DNA of 64,000 nucleotides. Origin: Aeoliella mucimassa (GTDB lineage: Bacteria; Planctomycetota; Planctomycetia; Pirellulales; Lacipirellulaceae). The position numbers and the translations under genes were made by a program. Below, one piece after another: positions 9,375-17,986 of the stretch. Within the stretch, counting starts at the first letter, position 1; each line of letters begins with the position of its first letter. The notes under the pieces were generated by a model. The model worked only from the letters and a program-made list of their open reading frames with translations, was not told the origin of the DNA and did not search any database. Location: positions 806,001 to 870,000 of the forward strand of contig NZ_CP036278.1 in the NCBI RefSeq assembly GCF_007748035.1, in the 5' to 3' direction.

Positions 9375-9950
9375 TTAGGCCAGCCACTCAGCGGCTTTTT
9401 CGATCAGTCGCAGGACGCTCTCTTCTTCGATGCGGTCGCGAAGTTCTTGCTGATCGAACCATTCGACCGCATGAGATTCTTCGCTGGTGACGAGTGTTTG
9501 ATTGGCTCCTGCTATAAATAAGAATCGAATATCGTGGTGCTCGTGGGCCTCTTCGATCAGTTGGCCCTGCTGGTCGTAGCGTGCGGGAATCTCGTGCACG
9601 TCGACATCGAGCGGCACCAGAGTACCTTCGAGTTGGTACAACGTGATGTCGGTCAGGCCGGTCTCCTCAGTGGCCTCGCGCCAGGCGACCTGCACCACGT
9701 CGCCATCGCCATCGGCATGCCCGCCTGGCTGGAGCCATTTCCCCAACTTGCGGTGATGTACTAGCGCGGCCTGTTGGTGATCCGACGAAACAACCCAGGC
9801 CGAGCCCGTAATATGCCCTGGTTTGCACGTTCGCTCAAAACAGTCGGTGTGTTGTTCGACCAAGGCAGTAATTCGCGCTACCATTGGCTGCTCGTTGGGG
9901 TAGAGCGCGAGGTATCGTTCGAGCATCTGGAGAAGGTTGTATCGATGCAT
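9375..9950 (-). CDS. Nudix hydrolase
   Basis: The Nudix box is visible as GGHADGDGDVVQVAWREATE followed by ETGL, near the middle of a 191-residue protein. The REATEETGL half is canonical, with both metal-binding glutamates. The upstream glutamate of the usual G-x5-E spacing is replaced by Gly, as happens in a subgroup of Nudix proteins with GGH-D-type boxes. The N-terminus (HRYNLLQMLERYLALYPNEQ) is helical and lies outside the catalytic fold. The enzyme would hydrolyse a nucleoside diphosphate linked to another moiety; the substrate cannot be read from the sequence. The start is an ATG at 9950, with the lipoate-ligase-like gene 94 bases upstream on the same strand. Confidence 0.9.
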   Translation of the reverse strand: MHRYNLLQMLERYLALYPNEQPMVARITALVEQHTDCFERTCKPGHITGSAWVVSSDHQQAALVHHRKLGKWLQPGGHADGDGDVVQVAWREATEETGLTDITLYQLEGTLVPLDVDVHEIPARYDQQGQLIEEAHEHHDIRFLFIAGANQTLVTSEESHAVEWFDQQELRDRIEEESVLRLIEKAAEWLA

Positions 9951-10044
9951 AATCGTGTTTCATCACCAGGTACTTGAGGAATTACTGCAACGGTTCCACT
10001 CGTCAGCAGCCAAGGGAAGAGCGCTGTTATTATGGTATCCAGGG

Positions 10045-10770
10045 CTAACGGCTCCGGTTCCACTCGTCCAACTTGTATTTGGTGGCTAGCAATGCCTCCA
10101 TCTTATCACGTGGCCAACTGCTGAATTGTTCACTCGCATCCCACTCCTGGGCAATCGCCTGGCGCAATTGGTCGGCCGTGGTTGGCAGGTTGGCGATGAA
10201 ATCGTCGTGGCTGCGGCCGTCGCGGTACTCTGGGGCTCGTGGGGGCTGTTTGAGCAGCGTGGGGATTAACGGCAAGTCGAAGTCGTACAGCAGCGTGCCA
10301 TGGTACAGATAGGCCCCGCGGCCGAGTCGCAGACTGTTGCCCGATACCTTGCGGCGGTGGCCATCGCCGCCGACGATGGTCAGATCGCTGGTGCCCGCCC
10401 GCTCGATCGGGAGCCCCAGCCCACGGATGGCATGTACCATTTTGTCGAGCACCCGTTGGTGCAGCCCGTCGATGTCGGTCTGGTGCGGGGCGACCGGCTC
10501 GACCACGGTATACATCAAGCACCCCGGACCGGTGACGATCGACAGCCCGCCGCTTATTCGGCGGAGCACTGGCACCAAGCGGTGCTGGCACTCCTGCTGG
10601 TGAACTTCCTCGACAATCCGCGACGCCCGACCGACGACGACCATCGGTTCGGCGGTTTCCCAGAATCGCAAGACTCCCGCGGATTCTCCTTGCTCGCACA
10701 GGTGGAGCAGTGCTTCGTCGAGGGCCAAGTTGGCGGCTGGTTGGTCGAGGGTGAGGTTCAGCAGGTGCAT
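10045..10770 (-). CDS. lipoate-protein ligase / octanoyltransferase family protein
   Basis: This is a BPL/LPL-fold protein of about 241 residues. The start is the ATG giving MHLLNLTLDQPAANLALDEAL; a GTG seven codons upstream is also possible. Family marks are ANLALDEALL, ETAEPMVVVGRAS, the VLRRISGGLSIV segment that corresponds to RRxSGGG, and RKVSGNSLR with the active-site-type lysine. In the second motif the usual His after the glycines is not where expected (GGLSIVTGPGC), so the acyl chemistry may differ from LplA. It could attach lipoate or octanoate to E2 and GcvH; the nearby pyruvate dehydrogenase genes fit but do not prove this. A missing C-terminal LplA domain and the 240-residue length favour the LipM/LplA-core group. 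Confidence 0.85.
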   Translation of the reverse strand: MHLLNLTLDQPAANLALDEALLHLCEQGESAGVLRFWETAEPMVVVGRASRIVEEVHQQECQHRLVPVLRRISGGLSIVTGPGCLMYTVVEPVAPHQTDIDGLHQRVLDKMVHAIRGLGLPIERAGTSDLTIVGGDGHRRKVSGNSLRLGRGAYLYHGTLLYDFDLPLIPTLLKQPPRAPEYRDGRSHDDFIANLPTTADQLRQAIAQEWDASEQFSSWPRDKMEALLATKYKLDEWNRSR

Positions 10771-11226
10771 CGATGTTCGGCAGGCAGGCACTTAGCGCGC
10801 GGGTCGCTCTGTCTCTCTCGGGGCCATTCTTGGTGACTTTGACGGTTGCAACGATTGAGTCGGCAGCGGTTAGCGAAACACGCGCTGTTGGTCGGTTTTG
10901 TTCCTTGTCGCCAGGCGGGGTGTCGCCCCACAATGCTGGAGACTTGAAAGTTTTTTCGTGACGGAAGTGCAATGTGGCTTGATACTTTTCGATTTGCTAG
11001 CAGCTGTAGCGATCGAAATTAATTTGCCGCGCTGCGATTCACATGGCACACTTCTCTAGCATGGTCCATCGCCAGAGATAGGCCATTTTAGCGGGTGCAC
11101 GTCGCGGGGACAAAGGCGGCGAGTGCGAAACAACAGGGCCCCACTGCCGGCTAACAGGCCGGAAATCGAGGGCTCAGCGACATGGGAGTCGCACCTACTA
11201 GGGGAACATTGTAGTTGGGTGTAAGA
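10771..11226. other. intergenic region without recognised gene
   Basis: This divergent spacer of about 450 bases separates the minus-strand ligase-like gene from the plus-strand repeat protein. It should hold both promoters, but I saw no convincing -35/-10 pair, no terminator and no RNA gene. Short frames here look non-coding. Confidence 0.5.
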
Positions 11227-12399
11227 ATGACTGCTTCTCAATCCGTACGCTGCTTTTTGGCAGCTTTGATCGTAATTGGCTCGCTTCCGCAGGCACCCGC
11301 AAGTGCTCAGGACGCGGGCTGCGCGCCGGCCTATCGGTACGTGTGTCAAACCGTGTACGAGGAGCAGCAGGTAACCTGCTATCGTACCGTGAATGAGACC
11401 GCGTACGAAGAACGGGAAATTACCCGTCAGGTGCCGGTGTACGAAACCCAGCAGCGTGAGCGGCGGTACGCCGTGTTGCGCCCAGTGACCGAGACCAGCA
11501 CCCGCCGCGAGCGGTACACGGTGCAGCGTCCGGTGGTTGAGACCCAATATCGCGACGCCAGCTACGACGTGGTGCGGAACATTGTGGAAACCGCCGAACG
11601 AGAAGAGCGTTACACAGTGCAGCGTCCCGTGGTCGAAACTCAGATGCGGCAAGAGCAGTACTGCGTGCAGCGTCCGGTCGTCGAAACCTCGTATCGCGAT
11701 CAGGTTCGCACGGTCATGCGTCCCGTGACCACGTGCCGTACGCAATACGTCGACCAAGGCTGCTACGTTGACCAGGTGGTCGGCGTGCAACCCGGCGCGA
11801 CCACAGGGCCTCGTTTGCAGTATGTACCACCGACTCAAACCGTGAATCCCGCGACCGGAGTGGTGCAGACCACGCGGCCAGGCCTGGCTTGGGTAACCCA
11901 GCAACAGCCTCCTCAGCAGGTGGTGCAAAAAGTCTGGAAGCCCAATCTCGTCGCTGTGCAGGTGCCGATGACTCAGATGGTGCCTGAACAAGTAGTCGAG
12001 AAAATCCCCGTGCAAGTCACCCGCATGGTCACCGAGCAACACACACGCGAAGTGCCCGTGCAGGTATGCCGAATGGTGACCGAAGAGCAGGTTCGCAAGG
12101 TGCCTTATCAAACCTGTCGTCAGGTGGTCGAGCGAGTCGAACGCCAGGTGCCGGTTCAGGTTTGTCGGATGGTGACCGAAGAACGCGTTCGCGAAGTACC
12201 TGTGACCACTTGTCGCATGGTGCGTGAAGAAAAGGTAGAGCCTTACTCGGTGCAGGTTTGCAAGTTCGTGACCAAGGTCGAAAAGGTGCAGGTTCCGCAC
12301 GTGGTGCAGAAGCAGGTACCTTATACCTCGACGATTCGCGTGCCGAAAACCGTGATGGTCCGAGTACCGGTTGATCCTTGCGACGCCTGTGCTGGCTAA
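11227..12399 (+). CDS. exported 16-residue-repeat protein (planctomycete YTV-like)
   Basis: The start is the ATG at 11227, giving a signal peptide (MTASQSVRCFLAALIVIGSL, cleavage near ASA-QD). The mature part is almost wholly made of 16-residue repeats. The N-terminal block (about residues 45-165) has units such as RYTVQRPVVETQYRDA and RYTVQRPVVETQMRQE. A Pro/Gln/Thr linker follows (about 170-240). The C-terminal block has units such as VPVQVCRMVTEEQVRK and VPVQVCRMVTEERVRE, many with one Cys at a fixed place, and the chain ends DPCDACAG. The Tyr-Thr-Val units and regular Cys match what I know of YTV proteins reported from planctomycete cell walls, so a disulfide-linked envelope role is plausible. 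No enzyme motif is present. A strong terminator follows. Confidence 0.85.
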   Translation: MTASQSVRCFLAALIVIGSLPQAPASAQDAGCAPAYRYVCQTVYEEQQVTCYRTVNETAYEEREITRQVPVYETQQRERRYAVLRPVTETSTRRERYTVQRPVVETQYRDASYDVVRNIVETAEREERYTVQRPVVETQMRQEQYCVQRPVVETSYRDQVRTVMRPVTTCRTQYVDQGCYVDQVVGVQPGATTGPRLQYVPPTQTVNPATGVVQTTRPGLAWVTQQQPPQQVVQKVWKPNLVAVQVPMTQMVPEQVVEKIPVQVTRMVTEQHTREVPVQVCRMVTEEQVRKVPYQTCRQVVERVERQVPVQVCRMVTEERVREVPVTTCRMVREEKVEPYSVQVCKFVTKVEKVQVPHVVQKQVPYTSTIRVPKTVMVRVPVDPCDACAG

Positions 12400-12444
12400 T
12401 CGATCGAGCTAGTTAGTTGCTGCTCGGCCCGAATCATAATTAAT

Positions 12445-12500
12445 AAACACAAACGGCGAAGCCACTTGCAATTGCTAGCTGCTTCGCCGTTTTTGTGTTT
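12445..12500. terminator. bidirectional rho-independent terminator
   Basis: An inverted repeat with arms AAACACAAACGGCGAAGC (12445-12462) and GCTTCGCCGTTTTTGTGTTT (12481-12500) sits between two convergent genes. The GC-rich inner stem is flanked by A-rich and T-rich outer arms, so it can end transcription from both sides. One arm has two extra T residues. Confidence 0.85.
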
Positions 12501-12520
12501 GTGTTGCAGCTTGACCTGGG

Positions 12521-12889
12521 TTACCAGGGGCCCCGCACGTAGTACACGCCCATGTTGGTGGTGTCGTGCGGCCAGCGGGGAGTCATTTGGAATCCGCCAC
12601 CGCCGAAGCCTCCTTGGCCTGGGTAGTCGCGGCCAAACTGGTGGTCGATTCGCGAAATCCGCGAGCTGCCGACACCCCAGCCCCAGTTGGTCTGCAGTTG
12701 GGCAGTCGGGGGAACTACCAAGGCAACTGGCTGACCGTAAGCCGAGTGGGCGTAGCCGCCGTGCCAGTTGGTGCAGGCGGCACGATGGCCAGCCCAGTTG
12801 TAAGGATCGATGGCCTGAGCGCTATCGGCGGAGATCGTCGCTACGACCACGCCGGCCGCCAGGGCCAGTAACGTAGTGAACTTGGTCAT
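12521..12889 (-). CDS. small secreted hypothetical protein
   Basis: This 122-residue protein has a clear signal peptide (MTKFTTLLALAAGVVVATIS, cleavage near AQA-IDP). The mature part is short, rich in Gly, Trp, Tyr and His (YNWAGHRAACTNWHGGYAH; GQGGFGGGGFQMTPRW) and ends YYVRGPW. No known domain was recognised. The gene converges on the YTV-like repeat gene across a shared terminator and is followed upstream by another small secreted protein on the same strand, which suggests a group of envelope or matrix proteins. The start is ATG with only a weak GAGAA upstream. Confidence 0.75.
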   Translation of the reverse strand: MTKFTTLLALAAGVVVATISADSAQAIDPYNWAGHRAACTNWHGGYAHSAYGQPVALVVPPTAQLQTNWGWGVGSSRISRIDHQFGRDYPGQGGFGGGGFQMTPRWPHDTTNMGVYYVRGPW

Positions 12890-12987
12890 AATCGTTCTCG
12901 TGTGAGTGAAGATGAATTCGTAAGCCCGCAGCGATCGTGCGACCGGTTGGGCGTTGCTGAATAACTTGAGCGAGACTCAATCGCTGG

Positions 12988-13419
12988 TTACGGCAGGCAA
13001 CCTTCGAGCCAAGAAGCGGCATCGCGGACGTGACCGCCACCTTCGAGAACGCCTGGAATCCACCAACCATGCTTCGTGCCATAGCGAGCGGTGGTGCGAG
13101 TCCAGCCAGATCCCTGGTGGTAGTTGTAGTACGAGCGTTGATGGCCGTACAAATACTCATTCGGGTAGAACGGCTGATAGGTGCCGTAGGTGTGGCCCAC
13201 GTTCACCGGTACCGGCAACGGCGACACATACATCTCGGCGGGCACACCGCCAGGGCCGGGAGCGACGTACTGGTTGTAGAACAGGTCTTTGGAGTACTGG
13301 TAGCTGATCGGACGGCGACCGTTCCAGCCATATTCGGCATCGGCCGTCTGGGTGGGTAGCGATTGCCAGGCCACGGCGGCAACCACGGCCGCCAGGGCCA
13401 TTTGTTGTAGCGAACGCAT
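12988..13419 (-). CDS. small secreted Tyr/Gly-rich hypothetical protein
   Basis: The start is set at 13419 because the ATG there has AAGGAG ten bases upstream and begins a normal signal peptide (MRSLQQMALAAVVAAVAWQS, cleavage near ADA-EYG). The longer frame to 13542 would put an Arg/His/Pro-rich leader before it. The mature protein of about 115 residues is rich in Tyr, Pro, Gly and Asn, with clusters such as YQYSKDLFYNQYVAPGPGG and YLYGHQRSYYNYHQGSGW. I do not recognise the family. It lies next to a second small secreted protein and the YTV-like protein. Tyr-rich, low-complexity composition suggests a structural rather than catalytic role. Confidence 0.75.
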   Translation of the reverse strand: MRSLQQMALAAVVAAVAWQSLPTQTADAEYGWNGRRPISYQYSKDLFYNQYVAPGPGGVPAEMYVSPLPVPVNVGHTYGTYQPFYPNEYLYGHQRSYYNYHQGSGWTRTTARYGTKHGWWIPGVLEGGGHVRDAASWLEGCLP

Positions 13420-13794
13420 GATGGGCGTGCTCCTTTTCCGGAGGTTTGAGTCAGCCCGCCGCGCGTGGCGGACCATGGGGAAAGGGGGCCGCCGCGGGGG
13501 GTGTCGATGTGCAGGGTCGGCATGCCGCATACAGCACGCCACATCGACCGGCGGTTTGGGGGTCGTTATTGTTCCTCGGTAGGATACGGGGCCTAAGTTA
13601 GGTCCGCAGGCAAGGAATCGGACAACAGGACCCCCGCGGGTGAATCTTTATTTGCCAGCTGTAACAGTTGAACACATCGTACTAGTTTGACGGGGCAATG
13701 TGCCTGGGAGTGGCGGCGTTCGCTCGTTATAATTGCGATTTCCCTCAAAGTTTAACATGTCCACCTGGATCCCTCGTCTTCGGAGCAACTAGCC
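13420..13794. other. divergent intergenic region, possible -10 box for top6B
   Basis: This spacer separates a minus-strand secreted-protein gene from topoisomerase VI B. A TATAAT lies at 13728-13733 on the plus strand, about 62 bases before the topoisomerase start, without a clear -35 at the right distance (a TTGACG at 13687 is too far). An ATG at 13757 is followed in frame by TAG at its twelfth codon and is not the gene start. Nothing else was recognised. Confidence 0.35.
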
Positions 13795-15900
13795 TTGGCC
13801 AGCGCTTCCCGTAAGAAGAAACCCGCGAACTCCACTTCTGACAGCACCGAGTCCGACACCGCGGCCCCCAAGCGTTCGTCGGCCCGCCGGAGCACCGCCA
13901 AGGCAATGGCGGCCAATCAGAAGGAGATTTCGGTCAGCGAATTCTTCGCCAAAAACCGTCACCTGCTTGGATTCGACAACCCTCGTAAAGCGCTGCTCAC
14001 CACGGTGAAGGAAGCCGTCGATAACTCGCTCGACGCCTGCGAAGAGGCCGGCATCCTGCCCGAAATCTGGGTGCACATCCAGCAAACCGGCACCAACCGC
14101 TACAAGGTCGGCATCCAAGACAACGGCCCCGGTATTCTCAAGAAGCAGATTCCGCTGATTTTCGGAAAGTTGCTCTACGGGTCGAAATTTCACCGCCTCC
14201 GCCAAAGCCGTGGTCAGCAAGGTATTGGTATCTCGGCCGCTGGCATGTACGGCGTGCAAACCACCGGCAAGCCGGTCAAAATCATCTCGAAGGTCTCGGT
14301 CCGCAAGCCGGCCCATTACTACGAGATTCAGATCGACACCAAGAAGAACGAACCGAAGATTCTCAATGGCAAAGGGGAGGGGGTCGATATCCCTCCCGGC
14401 GCCAAAGGCGAGAAGGTGATCGAGAAGCATGGCATCGAGTGGGTCGACCAGCCACACGGAACGCGGGTGACCATCGAGCTCGAAGCCAAATACGTTCGTG
14501 GCCGAGGGAGCGTCGACGAGTATCTGCAGCAAACAGCGATTGCCAATCCGCACATCACGCTGCACTACACCGACCCCGAAGACTACGTGTACGAATACCT
14601 GCGCAGTGCCGAGGTGTTGCCGCCGGAGCCGAAGGAGATCAAGCCGCATCCCTATGGAGTGGAGATTGGCCGACTCGCGCAGATGATCGAAGAGTCGGAA
14701 CCAATGACCACCAGCGAGTTCTTTCGCACCAAGTTCTCGCGACTCACACCCGGCGTGACTCGCAAGCTTTGCGAAGCGGCCGGCGTGACCATGCGTACCG
14801 GGATTCGTAAGCTGAACCGGTCGCACGCCGACAAAATCTACGAGAAGATTCAAACCACCAAAATCTCGCCGCCCGCGACCGACTGCATCTGCCCGATTGG
14901 CGAGGACCTGATTCTCAAGGGCCTTCACCAGGTGGTGCCTGGCGAGTTTTACGCCGCCGCCACGCGGCCCCCTTCGGTGTATCGTGGCAACCCGTTCCAG
15001 ATCGAGGTCGGGTTGGCCTACGGCGGTAGCGCTCCCACGCAAAACGTCACGATGGACCTGTTGATCGAACTGCTGGAAGAGACCGACACCCGCACGGTTC
15101 GGCAATTCCTCATTCACACGTTCAACGGACTCGGCGGCGAAGGAGCCGACAAGATCGTAAAGACAGCCAAGCTCAAAACACGCCAGAATCCAAGCGGGCT
15201 GAAGCCGAAGGATCGTGAGAAGCTGTTCGAGGCAATGAAGAACGTGAACGTCGCCGAAGGGCAGCAGATGGAAGTGATGCGATACGCCAATCGCGTGCCA
15301 CTGCAGTTCCAGCAATCCGCCTGTGCGGTCACTCAAACCGTGATCGGCACCAACTGGCGCGGCTACGGGCTTAGCCAGTCGCGCGGGGCGATGCCCAAAG
15401 GACCGGTGAGCCTGATGGTGCACATCGCCAGCGTGTGGGTGCCATTTACGAGCGAAAGCAAGGAAGCGATTGCCAGCTATCCGGAAATCCAGAAAGAGAT
15501 TCGCCTCGGCCTGCAGGCAGTCGGGCGTAAGCTCGGCATGTACCTCCGCCGCCGGCAACGGGTCAAGCAACAAAGCGACCGCCGCGAGATCTTCATGCGA
15601 TATCTGAAGGAAGTCTCGGGCGCGGTCAGCGCGATCAACGGTGCCGAGAAGGACGAGCTCTACGATCAACTGCTGAAGGTGGCCAAAAAGGTGACGAGCG
15701 ACGCCGACATGCAGCTCGACGACCGAGGTCGCCCGATCGAAGAAGATCCCACCGAAATGGACCTGGGCGACAACGTGCTGATCGTCGACCCGGCCGAGCA
15801 CGAAGCCGCGATTAATCGTGTGGAGAAGGTAGAAGAAGACGAGGAGATGGAGGAAGGGTACGAAGAAGAAGCGGAATGCGAAGAAGAGCAAGAAGAGTAA
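13795..15900 (+). CDS. top6B: DNA topoisomerase VI subunit B
   Basis: This is the GHKL-ATPase subunit of a type IIB topoisomerase, which opens and closes on ATP to pass one duplex through a break made by subunit A. The ATP-site motifs are [12 protein letters not shown] (E73, N77), QDNGPGI (from D109) and [15 protein letters not shown] (from G140). A helix-two-turn-helix and transducer region follow; KSVTF-like lysine candidates lie in the [13 protein letters not shown] segment. At 701 residues it exceeds the roughly 530 of archaeal subunits because of a Lys/Ser-rich N-terminus (about 40 residues) and a C-terminal tail of nearly continuous Glu/Asp. The start is a TTG with GGAG upstream; no ATG is in frame before residue 38. 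Subunit A follows by 117 bases. Confidence 0.93.
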   Translation: MASASRKKKPANSTSDSTESDTAAPKRSSARRSTAKAMAANQKEISVSEFFAKNRHLLGFDNPRKALLTTVKEAVDNSLDACEEAGILPEIWVHIQQTGTNRYKVGIQDNGPGILKKQIPLIFGKLLYGSKFHRLRQSRGQQGIGISAAGMYGVQTTGKPVKIISKVSVRKPAHYYEIQIDTKKNEPKILNGKGEGVDIPPGAKGEKVIEKHGIEWVDQPHGTRVTIELEAKYVRGRGSVDEYLQQTAIANPHITLHYTDPEDYVYEYLRSAEVLPPEPKEIKPHPYGVEIGRLAQMIEESEPMTTSEFFRTKFSRLTPGVTRKLCEAAGVTMRTGIRKLNRSHADKIYEKIQTTKISPPATDCICPIGEDLILKGLHQVVPGEFYAAATRPPSVYRGNPFQIEVGLAYGGSAPTQNVTMDLLIELLEETDTRTVRQFLIHTFNGLGGEGADKIVKTAKLKTRQNPSGLKPKDREKLFEAMKNVNVAEGQQMEVMRYANRVPLQFQQSACAVTQTVIGTNWRGYGLSQSRGAMPKGPVSLMVHIASVWVPFTSESKEAIASYPEIQKEIRLGLQAVGRKLGMYLRRRQRVKQQSDRREIFMRYLKEVSGAVSAINGAEKDELYDQLLKVAKKVTSDADMQLDDRGRPIEEDPTEMDLGDNVLIVDPAEHEAAINRVEKVEEDEEMEEGYEEEAECEEEQEE

Positions 15901-16017
15901 CAAGTGCTCCTCTTCAAATTGGCAAACGCCTGAAACTGGCGAATGCTGTCGTTCGATTTTCCTTTCCTCCATCATTCGTGTGCCCGCTTTACCGCGTAAC
16001 TTACAACCCAAAAAGCC

Positions 16018-17172
16018 ATGGCCAAAAAACGCCCCGTACGCCCGACTCCCACCAAAGCCCCCGTCAAGCTGACCGCTCGCGACAAGAAGACCCTCTCGTC
16101 GCTCACCGGCCTGGCCGATGGGGTGGTGAAAGCGGCAAAAACCAAACGCGATCCGTACGTCGATATCCCCAGCCGCACGCTGTCGAACGTCCACTACAGC
16201 GCCCGCAAGCGGATCATCGAGATGGGCAACAACAAGAACCGCCGGCAGTTGTTCGACCTGTCGCAGGCCAAGGCCTACATGCGGACGATGCTCGTCGCCA
16301 AGGGGTGCAAGGAGCTGATTGGCGAGGGGAAGACTACCAGTCTCCGGGGTATGTTCTACATGCTCAAGCACAAGATTGAAAAAACGAATGAGAATACCTT
16401 CGACAATCAAAACGAGTGTGATCCGATTATCGAGGATCTTGAAGTTCTTATCGGTAGTATTCGTGAAGAGTTGCATCTATACGCCAAGACAGCAGGCAAC
16501 ATGGTCGGCCCACTTACTCTCATCGATAAAGGCGACGTCATTGATTGCGCCAGAATGGGGTCGGGGGGGTATGGAATTCCATCGATTGTTGAGTCTCATG
16601 TTATCGAACTCGATAAGAAAAAGTGTGGAGCAGAGTTCATCCTGCATGTTGAAAAAGACACCGTGTGGCAACGGTTCAACGAGGATCGATTCTGGGAGAA
16701 ACACAATTGTTTGCTAACCCATGGAGGTGGTCAGCCTCCTCGGGGGGTCCGGCGGTTGTTGCATCGCATGCACAACGAACTAGAGTTGCCTGTCTATTGC
16801 TTGCTCGACAACGACCCCTGGGGGTACTACATCTACAGTGTGATCAAGCAAGGCTCGATCAATCTGGCGTTCGAGTCGCAACGCATGGCGATTCCCGATG
16901 CTAAGTATCTTGGCGTACGCAGTAGTGATTTTGAGCGCTGCGAGTTGACGGATGCAGCAATCATTGGGTTGAACGACAACGACCGCAAACGAGCGAAACA
17001 AATTGCTAAGTATCCTTGGTTTGAGAAAAAGAAGAAGTGGCAAGCCGAGATACAGCGGATGCTCAAAAACGACTTCAAGATTGAGGTCGAAGGACTAATG
17101 ACAAAAGGCATAAGTTATGCCACGGAGGAGTACGTACCGGAGCGGCTGGACGCGCAGGACTGGCTCGACTAG
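16018..17172 (+). CDS. top6A: DNA topoisomerase VI subunit A (Spo11-like)
   Basis: Subunit A makes the double-strand break through an active-site tyrosine. The winged-helix (CAP-like) segment TTSLRGMFYMLKH places the catalytic residue at Y114. The Toprim acidic residues are visible in ILHVEKDTVW (Glu) and CLLDNDPWGYYIY (Asp-x-Asp), with the family segment THGGGQPPRGVRRLLHRM between. At 384 residues the length is normal. It lies just after top6B, which is a natural A2B2 pairing. Codon use changes sharply after about base 16370: before it codons end mostly in C or G, as in top6B, while after it A/T-ending codons (AAT, GAT, CTT, ATT) become common. This suggests a mosaic or recombined gene. The N-terminal 40 residues are Lys/Pro-rich. 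Confidence 0.93.
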   Translation: MAKKRPVRPTPTKAPVKLTARDKKTLSSLTGLADGVVKAAKTKRDPYVDIPSRTLSNVHYSARKRIIEMGNNKNRRQLFDLSQAKAYMRTMLVAKGCKELIGEGKTTSLRGMFYMLKHKIEKTNENTFDNQNECDPIIEDLEVLIGSIREELHLYAKTAGNMVGPLTLIDKGDVIDCARMGSGGYGIPSIVESHVIELDKKKCGAEFILHVEKDTVWQRFNEDRFWEKHNCLLTHGGGQPPRGVRRLLHRMHNELELPVYCLLDNDPWGYYIYSVIKQGSINLAFESQRMAIPDAKYLGVRSSDFERCELTDAAIIGLNDNDRKRAKQIAKYPWFEKKKKWQAEIQRMLKNDFKIEVEGLMTKGISYATEEYVPERLDAQDWLD

Positions 17173-17261
17173 CCGGTCCTGCCGTTGCCACGGCGATACG
17201 CGTGAGTAAAGTTGAGTGCGTTGAGCGAATTCAACCAATCGCCAAATTGCAGGGGGGCTTG

Positions 17262-17957
17262 ATGTCTGACGATCTAAATCCGTTTGCCTCGCCGGAGGGC
17301 TTTGACAATGCCGGTTTCGATCCTGCTAGTCAGGACGATGCCTGGACGCGAGAAAATCCGGCCGCCATGCGCAAGGTACGAACTGGCCTAACGCTGGTGT
17401 ATTTCGGTATCTGCGGGATGGTGTTGAGTGTCTTGGCGATGGCACTCGGCGGCATCGCCGGTATCTTGGCAATCATGTATCCTGGTATCGTGGTGCTGGT
17501 CATAAGTACGATTGCAGTGTTTGTCGGGGAGTGCTTCTGCATGGCCGCTCCTGCGGAATCAGGGGCCAGATTCTTGGCACAGATAACAGTCGGCATACAA
17601 GTACTCAATTTCGTCATGTCATTTGTTGTGGAACAGATAGATCTGCCGTTCCAGGTGGAAGTGGGACTCAATTGGATTCTGGGACTAGCAAACCTGGCAG
17701 CGACTATTTGTTTCGTGTTGTTCTTACGTACCATGGCACTCTACATTGCTCGCCCTGATATTGCGAAGCAGGCCATGATGTCTTTGGTTGTTGGTGTGGT
17801 TTCCGGTGTTTGCTTCATTGTCATAGCTGTACTCAGTGTGGCTCTGCAGATGGAGCCGCTCGGCACCCTGTTCATTCCGGTGTTAATCGGTTTCCTCGTA
17901 TCGTTTGTGATGTTCGCTAACAGCGTGAACAATCTCCGTAAGGCGATTACCGTTTAG
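17262..17957 (+). CDS. four-to-six-helix membrane protein with NPFASP N-terminus (paralogue 1)
   Basis: The start is set at 17262, where ATG follows AGGGGGG, giving MSDDLNPFASPEGFDNAG; the frame is open upstream to 17202 but with no supporting signal. About 230 residues: a short acidic cytoplasmic N-terminus with NPFASP, then hydrophobic segments at roughly 50-70, 75-95, 115-135, 150-170, 180-200 and 205-225. No catalytic motif is seen. It is a paralogue of the next gene, sharing RVRTGLTLVY-like, LYIARPDIA-like and MFANSVNNLRKAI-like segments at the same places. The NPxASP start recurs at 35869 in an RDD-type protein. The function is unknown; membrane location is certain. Confidence 0.82.
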   Translation: MSDDLNPFASPEGFDNAGFDPASQDDAWTRENPAAMRKVRTGLTLVYFGICGMVLSVLAMALGGIAGILAIMYPGIVVLVISTIAVFVGECFCMAAPAESGARFLAQITVGIQVLNFVMSFVVEQIDLPFQVEVGLNWILGLANLAATICFVLFLRTMALYIARPDIAKQAMMSLVVGVVSGVCFIVIAVLSVALQMEPLGTLFIPVLIGFLVSFVMFANSVNNLRKAITV

Positions 17958-17986
17958 CGGATCAATCGGTTGTGGAGGGGGGAGCT

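Noticed and set aside
13789-16476. Open frame of 895 codons antisense to top6B
   Set aside because: It lies opposite a clear topoisomerase gene, has no recognisable motif and extends into the start of top6A on the opposite strand.
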